Source: Gemmatimonadaceae bacterium (lineage in GTDB: Bacteria > Gemmatimonadota > Gemmatimonadetes > Gemmatimonadales > Gemmatimonadaceae). From it: a stretch of 64,000 bases of DNA. A model generated the notes under the pieces. That model did no database searches, was not told the DNA's origin, and saw nothing but the letters and a program-made list of their open reading frames with translations. The translations under genes and the position numbers were made by a program. Positions 27,356 to 38,135 of the stretch are shown piece by piece. The DNA is taken from the NCBI GenBank assembly GCA_035606695.1, contig DATNEW010000043.1, positions 1 through 64,000 on the forward strand, read 5' to 3'. Every line of letters begins with the position of its first letter. Within the stretch, counting starts at the first letter, position 1.

Positions 27356-28681
27356 ATGACTTCCCCCATTCACATCGTCGGCGGCGGCCTCGCCGGCAGC
27401 GAAGCCGCCTGGCAGCTCGCCGAACGCGGCTACGACGTCGTGATCCACGAGATGCGCGGAGTGCGCGGCACGCCCGCGCACAAGACGGATCGCCTCGCGG
27501 AGCTCGTGTGCTCGAACACGTTCAAGAGCACCGAAACCTCGAACGCGCACGGACTCCTCAAGGCGGAAATGCGCCTGCTCGGCTCCGTGGTGCTGACGGC
27601 GGCCGACGAAGCACGCGTGCCCGGCGGTAGCGCCCTGACGGTCGATCGCGACGTATTCTCGGCCGGTGTACACGCACGATTGACGTCGCATCCGCGCGTA
27701 ACGGTCGCGCGCGAAGAAATGACGGAACTGCCAAATCCCGGCATCATCGCGACCGGCCCGCTCACCTCCGACGCGCTCGCCGCGGCCATTCGCGCTCGAC
27801 TTGGGCTCGAGTCGCTCGCGTTCTATGACGCCATCGCACCGATCGTGTCGCGCGAGTCGATCGACGACTCGATCGTGTTTCGAGCGTCGCGATATGGCAA
27901 GGAAACCATGGACGACGCCGGAGAAGAGGGCGCATACCTCAACTGCCCCTTCACGCGCGAGCAGTACGAAGCCTTTCTTGACGCACTGATCGCGGCCGAC
28001 CAGCATCACGGCCACGAGTTCGACGAAGTGCCATACTTCGAGGGCTGCATGCCCGCGGAAGAGATGGCGAAGCGCGGACGCGAGACGCTGCGTTTCGGGC
28101 CGATGAAACCCGTCGGCCTTCGCGATCCCCGCACCGGCCGCGACGCGCACGCGATCGTGCAGCTCCGCATGGAGGATCGCGCCGGGCAGATGTGGAACAT
28201 CGTCGGATTTCAAACCCGGCTTCGTATTCCCGAGCAGCAGCGCGTGTTCCGCCTGATTCCGGGTTTAGAGAACGCTGAATTCCTGCGCTTCGGCTCGATT
28301 CACCGGAACTCGTACATCAACTCACCGGCATCGCTGTCATCGCATCTCGCGCTCCGCGACGCGCCAACGACGCTGTTCGCCGGCCAGCTCACCGGCGTCG
28401 AGGGGTACACGGAAAGCACCGCGACGGGGCTCATCGCGGGCATCAACCTGGCGCGCATGCTGGAAGGGCAAGACCCCGTCGTCCCTCCGCCGACCACCAT
28501 GCTCGGCGCCCTCTACCGCTATTTGCGCGAGGCCGATCCCAAGCACTTTCAGCCGATGAACGCCAACTTCGGGCTGGTCGAAGAATTGGGCGAGCGGGTG
28601 AAGGACAAGCGGATAAAGCGCGAGAAAATCGCCGAGCGGGCGCTCGCCGAGATGCAGTCCTTCGCGGGTCAGGTTGCGTGA
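27356..28681 (+). CDS. trmFO: Methylenetetrahydrofolate-tRNA-(uracil-5-)-methyltransferase
   Basis: 441 residues. A folate/FAD-dependent enzyme making ribothymidine at position 54 of tRNA. FAD-binding GGGLAGSEAAWQLAERG lies at the N-terminus, then ELVCSNTFKS and YFEGCMPAEEMA, which carry the two functionally important cysteines, and TLRFGPMKPVGLRDP. The length fits bacterial TrmFO. It overlaps the next gene at GTGA, matching the classic trmFO-xerC order. Confidence 0.97.
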   Translation: MTSPIHIVGGGLAGSEAAWQLAERGYDVVIHEMRGVRGTPAHKTDRLAELVCSNTFKSTETSNAHGLLKAEMRLLGSVVLTAADEARVPGGSALTVDRDVFSAGVHARLTSHPRVTVAREEMTELPNPGIIATGPLTSDALAAAIRARLGLESLAFYDAIAPIVSRESIDDSIVFRASRYGKETMDDAGEEGAYLNCPFTREQYEAFLDALIAADQHHGHEFDEVPYFEGCMPAEEMAKRGRETLRFGPMKPVGLRDPRTGRDAHAIVQLRMEDRAGQMWNIVGFQTRLRIPEQQRVFRLIPGLENAEFLRFGSIHRNSYINSPASLSSHLALRDAPTTLFAGQLTGVEGYTESTATGLIAGINLARMLEGQDPVVPPPTTMLGALYRYLREADPKHFQPMNANFGLVEELGERVKDKRIKREKIAERALAEMQSFAGQVA

Positions 28682-29595
28682 ACGGCGACGTTCGCGACTA
28701 CCTCGACCACTTGGCGAAAGAGCGCGACGTCTCGCCGAACACCGTTCGCGCCTACACGCGCGACCTCGCGGACTTCGTCGAATTTCTGACGCGCTACTAT
28801 GGCGGCGCCGAGTGGAGCTGGCAGGGCGTCGATCGCCTGGCGATGCGCGGGTTCCTTGGCCACCTCTCTCGCCGCGGCCTCGGCAAGCGATCGATGGCGC
28901 GCACGCTCTCCGCCGTGCGCAGCTTCTATAGATATCTTCATCGTAACGAGATCGTGGACACCAATCCGGCGCGCGCCGTCGGTGCGCCCAAATTGGAGAA
29001 ATACCTCCCGGGCTATCTCGATCGCGCGCAGATCGATCTGCTCTTTCAGATGGCCGAAGCGCGCGCGTGGGAAGGAAAGTTCGTCGACGTGCGCAACCTT
29101 GCGATCCTCGAGCTCTTTTACTCTACGGGAATGCGTCTGTCGGAGCTGCAGTCGCTGAGCCGCGGCGATCTCGACATGGTGACGCAGCAGGTGAAGGTGC
29201 GAGGGAAGGGCAGAAAGGAACGGATCATCCCCGTCGGCGATCACGCCGTGCTCGCATTACGAAACTATGAAGCGAAGCGCGACGAGCTGCTGCGGTCGCT
29301 TGGGCCGAAGGCCGATCGATCGGCGATTTTTCTCGGCCGGACCGGACGGCGCATCGGCGTCCGCGCGGTGCAAAAGGTCGTCGGTGCGTTCCTCGAGCAG
29401 ATTGACGAGGACGCCGGGCTCAGCGTGCACTCGTTGCGCCACACCTTCGCCACGCATCTCCTCGACGCCGGGGCCGATTTGCGCGCCGTGCAGGAATTGC
29501 TGGGTCATGCATCGATCTCGACGACCCAGATCTACACACACACCAGCATCGAGCGGCTGAAGCAGGTTTACCAGAAGGCTCATCCACGAGCGTGA
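28678..29595 (+). CDS. xerC: Tyrosine recombinase, XerC-like
   Basis: 305 residues. Resolves chromosome dimers at dif together with a second Xer protein. The N-terminal SAM-like core-binding domain (1-90) is followed by the catalytic domain with Arg in STGMRLSELQSL, Lys in GKGRKERIIP, and HSLRHTFATHLLDAG and LGHASISTTQIYTHT carrying the H-R-H and Tyr residues. A GTG start overlapping trmFO is used. XerC rather than XerD is inferred from the trmFO-xerC-hslVU context. Confidence 0.93.
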   Translation: MNGDVRDYLDHLAKERDVSPNTVRAYTRDLADFVEFLTRYYGGAEWSWQGVDRLAMRGFLGHLSRRGLGKRSMARTLSAVRSFYRYLHRNEIVDTNPARAVGAPKLEKYLPGYLDRAQIDLLFQMAEARAWEGKFVDVRNLAILELFYSTGMRLSELQSLSRGDLDMVTQQVKVRGKGRKERIIPVGDHAVLALRNYEAKRDELLRSLGPKADRSAIFLGRTGRRIGVRAVQKVVGAFLEQIDEDAGLSVHSLRHTFATHLLDAGADLRAVQELLGHASISTTQIYTHTSIERLKQVYQKAHPRA

Positions 29596-29625
29596 TCGGG
29601 CGTGAATTCTGCCTAGCTCGGTAGC

Positions 29626-30009
29626 ATGGGTAGCGTGCTCCAGCTGGAGACCATTCCGCTCGTCCTCGGCGTCCTCGTCGGACTGCTCGGCCTTGGGCTG
29701 ATATTCGATGCATGGACTCCCGACGAGATCATCGTAAAGCGCGAGCGCCGCCGGCGTCCGCGTGCCGAGCGCAGCCGTGGTGGCGAGACGATGATTGGGC
29801 TTGGCGTACTGGCGATGGCGGCTGCATTTGCCGGGCGCGACACGTGGCGCTACTCCGTCGTCGCCGTGATCGCGGGGACCGTCATGCTTCTCTTGGGCGT
29901 GATCGCGAATCGCCGGTACCTGGCAGAGGCCATCTTGCACCGCGGGTCGCTCCGCCGGCGTCCGCCGACGGGTGCCCCACAGCAGCGTACGCCGCCAGAC
30001 ACAGTTTGA
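29626..30009 (+). CDS. Small membrane protein
   Basis: 127 residues with about three hydrophobic segments (IPLVLGVLVGLLGLGLIFDA, ETMIGLGVLAMAAAFAG and VVAVIAGTVMLLLGVIAN) and a basic, Arg/Pro-rich tail. It starts 30 bases after xerC in the same direction. No family was recognised. It probably sits in the inner membrane. Confidence 0.65.
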   Translation: MGSVLQLETIPLVLGVLVGLLGLGLIFDAWTPDEIIVKRERRRRPRAERSRGGETMIGLGVLAMAAAFAGRDTWRYSVVAVIAGTVMLLLGVIANRRYLAEAILHRGSLRRRPPTGAPQQRTPPDTV

Positions 30010-30342
30010 GATTTTGCGTGCAAGGTAAATCAAGCGCTTGAGTTCCAAGGTCTTCGTGCCGACGATGGAAACCAACAGTCCGCGACGCTGCGTCTGTGTG
30101 TTGAGTGACCGGGTGAACGACCGATCATCCGCCAGTTGAGCCAGGCAAGCGTCAAGGACGGCGTCGAGCAGTAGCACCCGCTCCGCCCGACGTCGCCTGC
30201 GAGTCCAGCCACCAGCGGTCCGCCGGAAAAGAGCAGTGGTTCCACCCATCCGAATGCGTTCGGGGGTTCGCGCACATCCGGCGGCTTCCTCGTAACGCGG
30301 CGTTTGTCGTTACCGCACAATTCCCATCACAGGATCTTCTTT
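30010..30342. other. Intergenic region before the second SusC gene
   Basis: About 330 bases in which I see no convincing gene, tRNA or terminator. The AGGA before ATG 30343 is the only clear signal. Confidence 0.4.
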
Positions 30343-33300
30343 ATGACAGCAACACCATCGTGGACCGCGCGCCGTTCGCTGCGCACCACGTTTGCCGTGC
30401 TCGCTGCGTTCGTTCTGCCGGCCGCGCTCCGCGCGCAGGCCGTCGTCAGCGGAAAGGTCGCGGCGCAAGGACAGCCGCTCGTTGACGCGCGCGTGCTGGT
30501 GCGCGGAACGAGCCGCGTCGCCATCACGAACGCCGCGGGCGAATACGTCATTCGCAACGCACCCGCCGGCACGCAGACGCTCGAAGTGTTGCGCGTCGGC
30601 TACCGTGCACAGACGGCCACGGTCGCGCTGACCGCGGGCCAGACCACCACCGCGAATTTCGCGATGGACGTCGCGATCGTGCAGCTGCAGGACGTCGTCA
30701 CGACGGCGACCGGTCAGCAGCGCCGAGTCGAGTTGGGCAATGCCATCACGACGATGGGCGACGTGGCAAAGACGGTGGAAACGCAACCGGTGCGCAATGT
30801 CGCTGATCTGCTCGTGGCGAAAGCCGCCGGTGTCTCGGTTCTGCCGGGCAATGAGACGGGCTCGAGTCCGGTCGTTCGCATTCGTGGAACGAACTCGCTC
30901 TCGCTCAACAACGCGCCGATCTATGTGATCGACGGCGTGCGCATGATTTCCACGTCGGTCGGCGTGCCGACGGGCGGCACGACGACGAGCTTCCTCAACG
31001 ATCTCAATCCCGAGGACATCGAGGACATCGAGATCGTGAAGGGCCCCTCGGCGGCCACGCTGTACGGCACCGATGCCGCGAACGGCGTGATCGTCATCAG
31101 CACGAAGAAGGGCCGCGCGGGTTCCACGCGTTGGACCTGGTACGGTGAAGGCGGCGCGGTGCGCGATCGCAATGACTACGCGTCGACGTACGCCGTTTTC
31201 GGTCGCGATGCCAAAGGCGCCGTGACGCGCTGCGTGCTCGAGACGATCGCCAACAAGACGTGCGTTGCCGACAGCACGACCTCAGTGAACATGCTCACCG
31301 ATCCGACGCTTTCGCCGATTCACGCGGGCCATCGCGATCAGTACGGTTTGAACTTGAGCGGCGGATCGGATGCCGTTCGCTTCTTCGTCAGCGGCGATCT
31401 CGAGAACGAGATCGGCCCGATCAAGATGCCGGCGTTCGCGCAGGCGTATCTCGACTCCGCCGGCGATCCGGCCCGCAACGAAGAGATCTATCCCGAGGCG
31501 TTCCAGCGGCAGACGGTGCGCGCGAACATCAACGCTGCCGTTTCGCCCAAGTTCGACTTGAGTGCCAACTCGGGCTGGACGAATCGCGCGCAGCGTTTGC
31601 CGCAGACAGACAACAATCCGATCTCGGTCTTCGCGACCGCGATGAAGAATCCGGGTTTCACGCCGAACTATGCGTTGTGCAGCAAGACACCGGTCTCGTG
31701 CCTCGGATACAGCGACATCGGCAGCCTCGGCGAAGAGATGCGCGGCTACTCGTCGTACATCCCGGCGCAGACGTTTCAGGACAAGATGCAGGAGAACGTG
31801 CAGCGCTTTACCGGCGACGTCGACGCGAACTGGCGTCCGTTCAGCTGGATGCAGAACGAAGGCTCGGTGGGCCTCGACATGGCGGATCGCGAGAACTGGG
31901 AGCTGTGCCGTCTCAATCAGTGTCCCAACTCGGGCACCACGCGACAGGGGTACGTGACCGACCAGCGCGGCAACAACCGCAACTTCTCCGCGAAGCTCGT
32001 CAGCAACAACACGTGGCAGGCAAAGCAGTGGATGAATCTCAAGAGCACCGTCGGCGCCGACTACAACAACGTCGAAAGCGATTTCGTCGCGTCGAGCGGC
32101 ACGAACCTGCCGCCGGGCGCGCAGAACGTTGCCCAAGCCGCGGTGAAGACCGGTTCCAACCAGCTCGAGACCGTCAATAGGACGCTCGGCCTATACGCGC
32201 AGGAGCAGGCCAGCGTACGTGATCGGTTGTTCGTGACGGCCGCGGTGCGCACGGACCAGAACAGCGCGTTCGGCACGCAGTTCCAGCGCGTGTTCTATCC
32301 GAAGCTCAGCGCGTCGTGGATCGTGTCGGACGAAGATTTCTTCCCGCGCGTTCGCTGGCTCGATCAGCTGCGCCTGCGGAGCGCGTACGGCGCATCGGGT
32401 GTTCAGCCTGGAGCGACGACCGCATTGCAGACGTTCGCCGCGATCACGCGCGCGATCGACACAAAGACGCCAGGCAGCGCGAGCTGCGGTACCTCTACGT
32501 GCGACACGCCATCGCTGCAACCCAATCTGATCGGCAACCCGAACCTCAAGCCGGAGACGTCTGCCGAGTTCGAGGGTGGATTCGAGTCGCGGATGTTCGA
32601 TAGCCGCGCGACGATCGACTTCACGTACTACCACAAGAAGACGCACGACGCGTTGATCTCGCAGCCGATCGCGGGTTCCGCGGCGCCGTCGGCGTTGAGC
32701 GTCACGCGCAATCTCGGCTCGATCATGAACCAGGGCGTCGAGGCGATGGTCAACCTCACGCTCGTCGATCGTCACGGCTTCGGCTGGGACGTGACGATGA
32801 ACGGCTCGCACAACTCGAACAAGATCCTCTCGCTTGGGCACGATGCGACGGGCAAGGCGAATCCCACGATTCTCGTGAACTCGCTCGTGAAGGATTCCGT
32901 CGGTCTGCCGGCCAACGCCTGGTTCTTCGTGCCATACACGTTCGCGGATAAGAACAATGACGGTCTGATCGACGACAGCGAAGTGAGCGTCGCGTCGAGC
33001 GCCGTGTACATGGGCTACTCGCAGCCGCGCGACATCTTCTCGATTCAGAACGGCTTTGACCTGTTCAACCACACGCTGCGCCTGTCGGCGCTCGTCGACT
33101 ACAAGGGCGGTTACAGCCTGTACAACAACACCATTCAGTTCTACTGCTCCAACCAGCCGACTTGCTACGAGGAGACGAACGCGAGCGCGCCGCTGTGGCG
33201 CCAGGCGCGCGTCATCGCGCAGCGGTACACGACGCCGGTCAAGACCACGGCGGGCTATCTCGAGAACGGCCAGTTCTGGCGTCTCCGCGAAGTGTCGGCG

Positions 33301-33504
33301 GTCGTGAACCTGCCGGCCGCGGCCGTGTCGCGCATTCGTGCGCGCGATGCCAGCCTCGCGTTCACCGGCCGCAATCTCCACCTGTGGACGAAGTACACCG
33401 GTGTGGATCCCGAATCGAACTACTCGACCTCCGACATTCAGACGGATTTCGAGACGGCCGCACCGCCGACGTACTTCATGGTTCGCCTGAACCTCCACTA
33501 CTGA
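30343..33504 (+). CDS. SusC/RagA-family TonB-linked outer-membrane transporter (second)
   Basis: 1053 residues. Signal peptide (AAFVLPAALRAQ), carboxypeptidase-regulatory-like domain (NAAGEYVIRNAPAG), TonB-box-like LQDVVTTATGQQRR, plug with YVIDGVRM and EIVKGPSAATLYG, and a long barrel ending in RLNLHY. ATG 30343 is chosen for its AGGA and clean signal. Similarity to the receptor at 713-3835 is clear along the whole length. The substrates may differ, because the segments between plug and barrel have diverged. The SusD partner follows after 16 bases. Confidence 0.93.
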   Translation: MTATPSWTARRSLRTTFAVLAAFVLPAALRAQAVVSGKVAAQGQPLVDARVLVRGTSRVAITNAAGEYVIRNAPAGTQTLEVLRVGYRAQTATVALTAGQTTTANFAMDVAIVQLQDVVTTATGQQRRVELGNAITTMGDVAKTVETQPVRNVADLLVAKAAGVSVLPGNETGSSPVVRIRGTNSLSLNNAPIYVIDGVRMISTSVGVPTGGTTTSFLNDLNPEDIEDIEIVKGPSAATLYGTDAANGVIVISTKKGRAGSTRWTWYGEGGAVRDRNDYASTYAVFGRDAKGAVTRCVLETIANKTCVADSTTSVNMLTDPTLSPIHAGHRDQYGLNLSGGSDAVRFFVSGDLENEIGPIKMPAFAQAYLDSAGDPARNEEIYPEAFQRQTVRANINAAVSPKFDLSANSGWTNRAQRLPQTDNNPISVFATAMKNPGFTPNYALCSKTPVSCLGYSDIGSLGEEMRGYSSYIPAQTFQDKMQENVQRFTGDVDANWRPFSWMQNEGSVGLDMADRENWELCRLNQCPNSGTTRQGYVTDQRGNNRNFSAKLVSNNTWQAKQWMNLKSTVGADYNNVESDFVASSGTNLPPGAQNVAQAAVKTGSNQLETVNRTLGLYAQEQASVRDRLFVTAAVRTDQNSAFGTQFQRVFYPKLSASWIVSDEDFFPRVRWLDQLRLRSAYGASGVQPGATTALQTFAAITRAIDTKTPGSASCGTSTCDTPSLQPNLIGNPNLKPETSAEFEGGFESRMFDSRATIDFTYYHKKTHDALISQPIAGSAAPSALSVTRNLGSIMNQGVEAMVNLTLVDRHGFGWDVTMNGSHNSNKILSLGHDATGKANPTILVNSLVKDSVGLPANAWFFVPYTFADKNNDGLIDDSEVSVASSAVYMGYSQPRDIFSIQNGFDLFNHTLRLSALVDYKGGYSLYNNTIQFYCSNQPTCYEETNASAPLWRQARVIAQRYTTPVKTTAGYLENGQFWRLREVSAVVNLPAAAVSRIRARDASLAFTGRNLHLWTKYTGVDPESNYSTSDIQTDFETAAPPTYFMVRLNLHY

Positions 33505-33520
33505 TATTGAGGATAGTGTA

Positions 33521-34897
33521 ATGTATAAATACTCAACACGGTGCTGGCGGGTCGCCGCCGGTCTGGGGTTGCTGGCCACGGTGGCCTGTAACCCGAAAGA
33601 CGAGCTGCTCTCGCCGCAGCAGCCGAACGTGATCAGCCCGGCGGACGTCGGCAGCGCCACGGGGGCCGAAGGCCTGTACAACGGCGCCGTCGGAAATTTC
33701 TACCGCGCGCTGCTCGGCGGAAACACGAACACCGAGACGATCTGGCAGTTCTCAGGGCTGTTCGCCGACGAATTCCGTTCGTCGGACACGTTCTCGCAGC
33801 GCAACGACGCCGATCAGCGTGTGACGCAGACGAACGACGCGGTGCTGGGACCAGTGTACAACACCTTGCAGCAGTCGCGCGGCTTTGCGCGCGCGGCGCT
33901 TCAGTACCTGCGCCAGTACGAGCCAGGAAGCTCGAGCGCGCATCAGGCGGAGATGTACTTCATCATCGCGTTCAGCGAGATGCAGCTCGGCGAGGATTTC
34001 TGTAACGGGATTCCGCTGGGTGAAACCGTCGACGGTCTTCCGCGGTACACCGCGCCGCTCTCGACGGCGGACGTGTTCGCCGCGGCGCTCGCGCGCACCG
34101 ACAGCGGCCTCACGCTGCTCGGTACCGCGTCGGATGCGGCGTCGAATCAGGTTCGCAACGCGCTGCTCGTCGCGAAGGGGCGTCTTCAGACCGACCTCGG
34201 CCAGTTTGCCGCGGCCGCGACGACGGTCGCCTCGGTGCCGGTCGGCTTCCAGTACGCCGCGCAGTATTCGCAGACGTCGATCGACAATGCGTGGTGGGTG
34301 ATGAACACGAGCGGCAAACGCTACTCGGTGGGCGATAGCGTCGACGCGACGGGCACGGTCAAGAATGCGCTGCCGTTCGTCTCGGCGAAGGATCCGCGCG
34401 TGCCGGCCACGAGGCCGACGCCAACGGCGAACGGACAGGACGGCATCACGCCGTTCTTCCAACAAGGTATTTGGAATCGTGACGATCCGGTCGCGATCGT
34501 CGACGGGCTCGACGCTCAATTGATAGGCGCGGAAGCCAAGCTCAACGCCGGCGATCGCGCGGGCATGGCGACGGTGCTGAATGCATTGCGCGCGGCACCC
34601 CCCACGCAGGGCATCTTCAAGCCCGCTGGCACGCTTGCCCCGCTCGCGACGCCCGCGTCGAACGACGCTGCAGTGACGCTGTTCTTCCGCGAGAAGGCGT
34701 TCTGGACGTTTGGCCGCGGTCAGCGGCTGGGCGATCTTCGTCGCCAGGTTCGCCAGTATGGGCGCGCCGTGGAGCAGGTCTATCCGACCGGCAATTACTT
34801 CAAGAATGGCAAGTACGGGGCAGAGATGTTCTTCCCCGTGCCGGACGTGGAGAAGAGCAATCCGCAGTTTACGGGGTGTCTGGATCAAAATCCGTAG
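33521..34897 (+). CDS. SusD/RagB-family surface lipoprotein (second)
   Basis: 458 residues, lipobox TVAC (Cys about 23), preceded by GAGGAT 6 bases before the ATG. The C-terminal [19 protein letters not shown] with QVRQYGR matches the first SusD-like protein. It pairs with the receptor at 30343-33504. The unit ends in an intrinsic terminator at 34936-34968 that lies inside an inverted array of heptamer repeats. Confidence 0.92.
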   Translation: MYKYSTRCWRVAAGLGLLATVACNPKDELLSPQQPNVISPADVGSATGAEGLYNGAVGNFYRALLGGNTNTETIWQFSGLFADEFRSSDTFSQRNDADQRVTQTNDAVLGPVYNTLQQSRGFARAALQYLRQYEPGSSSAHQAEMYFIIAFSEMQLGEDFCNGIPLGETVDGLPRYTAPLSTADVFAAALARTDSGLTLLGTASDAASNQVRNALLVAKGRLQTDLGQFAAAATTVASVPVGFQYAAQYSQTSIDNAWWVMNTSGKRYSVGDSVDATGTVKNALPFVSAKDPRVPATRPTPTANGQDGITPFFQQGIWNRDDPVAIVDGLDAQLIGAEAKLNAGDRAGMATVLNALRAAPPTQGIFKPAGTLAPLATPASNDAAVTLFFREKAFWTFGRGQRLGDLRRQVRQYGRAVEQVYPTGNYFKNGKYGAEMFFPVPDVEKSNPQFTGCLDQNP

Positions 34898-34898
34898 G

Positions 34899-35032
34899 CG
34901 GTGGGCGCTGGGCGGTGGGCGGTGGGCGAAACGGCAAAGGGCGACGGGATCTTCTCCGTCGCCCTTTTGCTTCTACGCCCATCGCCCATCGCCCACCGCC
35001 CATCGCCCAGCGCCCACCGCCCAGCGCCCAGC
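34899..35032. repeat. Inverted 7-bp tandem arrays around a terminator
   Basis: A left array of GGGCGNT/GGTGGGC units starts at the susD stop. A right array of eight CGCCCAN heptamers (about 34976-35032) ends just before hslV. The arms are complementary, so the whole stretch can fold back. The same unit occurs inside hslU and pilQ. Confidence 0.85.
34936..34968 (+). terminator. Rho-independent terminator after second SusD gene
   Basis: AAAGGGCGACGG (34936-34947) pairs with CCGTCGCCCTTT (34956-34967) around GATCTTCT, and the T-run extends to 34968. Confidence 0.85.
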
Positions 35033-35043
35033 TACCTTTCAGC

Positions 35044-35604
35044 ATGCTCAGCCCCACCCCCGATACGCCGCGGCGCATTCGCGCGACGACCATTCTCGCC
35101 GTGCGCCGGAACGGCCGCGTCGCCATCGGCGGCGACGGCCAGGTCACGGTCGGTGAAACCGTGATGAAGTCGCACGCGCAGAAGGTCCGGCTGATTCGCG
35201 GCGGCAGGATCGTCGCGGGCTTCGCCGGCGCGGCCGCCGACGCGATGACGCTGTTCGAGAAGTTCGAGGAGAAGCTCGAGCGGTATCCGGGCAACATGCC
35301 GCGCGCGGCGGTGGAGCTGGCCAAGGACTGGCGGAGCGACCGCGTCCTCCGGCGGCTCGAGGCGCTCTTGATCGTCGCCGACAAGGAGCACGGGTTCATC
35401 GTGTCCGGCACCGGCGAGCTGATCGAGCCCGACGACGGCATTCTCGCCATCGGCTCCGGCGGCTCGTACGCGCTCGCCGCGGCCCGCGCCCTCGTCGACA
35501 ACACGGAGCTCGAGGCCACGGACATCGTCAGCCGCGCGATGAAGATCGCCGGCGACATCTGCATTTATACTAATACTAATATATCAGTTCTGGAAACAGT
35601 CTGA
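35044..35604 (+). CDS. hslV: ATP-dependent protease subunit HslV
   Basis: 186 residues. Threonine peptidase of the HslVU protease. The catalytic sequence [10 protein letters not shown] has its nucleophile at Thr 15, after a 14-residue propeptide ([14 protein letters not shown]) that must be removed. Many HslV have only one to a few residues there. [14 protein letters not shown] and the [15 protein letters not shown] motif are standard. The start is the first ATG after the heptamer array; no Shine-Dalgarno is present. The 3' end contains an AT-rich stretch (35566-35585) that may hold a promoter for hslU. Confidence 0.95.
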   Translation: MLSPTPDTPRRIRATTILAVRRNGRVAIGGDGQVTVGETVMKSHAQKVRLIRGGRIVAGFAGAAADAMTLFEKFEEKLERYPGNMPRAAVELAKDWRSDRVLRRLEALLIVADKEHGFIVSGTGELIEPDDGILAIGSGGSYALAAARALVDNTELEATDIVSRAMKIAGDICIYTNTNISVLETV

Positions 35605-35625
35605 TGCGGCGGTAATTGGACACGC

Positions 35626-37116
<1,491 letters not shown>

Positions 37117-37214
37117 CGGGCGTGTGGGCGTATGGGCGCGTGGGCGTATGACAAGCCTGGCGCGTTGACGCCCGTTCGCCTCGACGCCCATCCGCCCCGA
37201 CGCCCCGACGCCCA
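37117..37214. repeat. Inverted 8-bp arrays between hslU and argF
   Basis: GGGCGTNT octamers begin at the hslU stop. CGACGCCC-type units run up to two bases before the argF ATG. The left and right arms are complementary. Confidence 0.8.
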
Positions 37215-37216
37215 CC

Positions 37217-38125
37217 ATGCACCGCGACTTCCTCGCCATTCCCGATTTCAGCCGTGAAGAGCTCGAGAATCTCTTCGCGCTCGCCGAACGCATGCGCGCC
37301 GGCAAGTACGACAAGAAGCCGCTCGCCGGCAAATCGCTGGCGATGATCTTCATGAAGGCCAGCACCCGGACCCGCGTCTCATTCGAGGTCGGCACCTTCC
37401 AGCTCGGCGGACACGCGCTGTTCCTCTCGCCGCGCGACGTGCAGCTCGGACGCGGCGAACCGATCGCCGACACGGCACGGGTGCTGTCGCGCTACGTCGA
37501 CGGCATCATGATCCGCACATTTGCGCACCAGGACATCGAGGAGCTCGCGCAATACGCGGACGTACCGGTCATCAACGGTCTCACCGACCTTGTCCATCCG
37601 TGCCAGGTGCTCGCCGATCTTCTCACCGTGCGCCAGCATTTGGGTGGGATCAGCGACAAGAAGTACGCATGGATCGGTGACGGCAACAACATGGCGAACT
37701 CGTGGATCAACGCGGCGTATCGCTTCGGATTCGATCTCGACATCGCGTGCCCGCAAGGTTACGAGCCGGCGGATCACCTGCTCGAGCGCGCGCAGAAGGT
37801 CGCAAAGGTCCGCGTGGTGCGCGATCCAATGGAAGCGGCGCACGGCGCGCAGGTCATCAACACGGACGTCTGGGCGTCGATGGGCCAGGAGCAGGAGCAG
37901 AAGGAGCGCGAACGCGCGTTCGCGGGCTTCACCGTGAGTCCAAAGTTGATGAAGGAAGCCGACAAGAACGCCATCTTCCTGCACTGCCTCCCGGCGCACC
38001 GCGGCGAAGAAGTGTCCGCCGACGTGATCGACGGATCGCAAAGCCGCGTCTGGGATGAAGCCGAGAATCGGCTGCACGCACAGAAGGCGGTGATGGCGGC
38101 GTTGATGGGCGGCGAACAGCTCTGA
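37217..38125 (+). CDS. argF: Ornithine carbamoyltransferase
   Basis: 302 residues. Makes citrulline from ornithine and carbamoyl phosphate in arginine synthesis. Carbamoyl-phosphate site STRTRVSFEVG, HPCQVLADLLT, ornithine-side DGNNMANSW (OTC rather than aspartate or N-acetylornithine type), and the HCLPAHRGEEV cysteine loop are all present. Length is normal. The ATG directly follows the CGCCC array, so there is no Shine-Dalgarno. The gene for a peroxiredoxin starts 10 bases after its stop. Confidence 0.95.
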   Translation: MHRDFLAIPDFSREELENLFALAERMRAGKYDKKPLAGKSLAMIFMKASTRTRVSFEVGTFQLGGHALFLSPRDVQLGRGEPIADTARVLSRYVDGIMIRTFAHQDIEELAQYADVPVINGLTDLVHPCQVLADLLTVRQHLGGISDKKYAWIGDGNNMANSWINAAYRFGFDLDIACPQGYEPADHLLERAQKVAKVRVVRDPMEAAHGAQVINTDVWASMGQEQEQKERERAFAGFTVSPKLMKEADKNAIFLHCLPAHRGEEVSADVIDGSQSRVWDEAENRLHAQKAVMAALMGGEQL

Positions 38126-38135
38126 CGGAGGAATC

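Noticed and set aside
30010-30342. tRNA or riboswitch in the gap before the second SusC gene
   Set aside because: No cloverleaf with a TTCRA loop or known aptamer pattern could be drawn.
34976-35032. CRISPR array at the CGCCCAN repeats
   Set aside because: Units of 7 bases with no spacers and no cas genes nearby; a simple tandem repeat.
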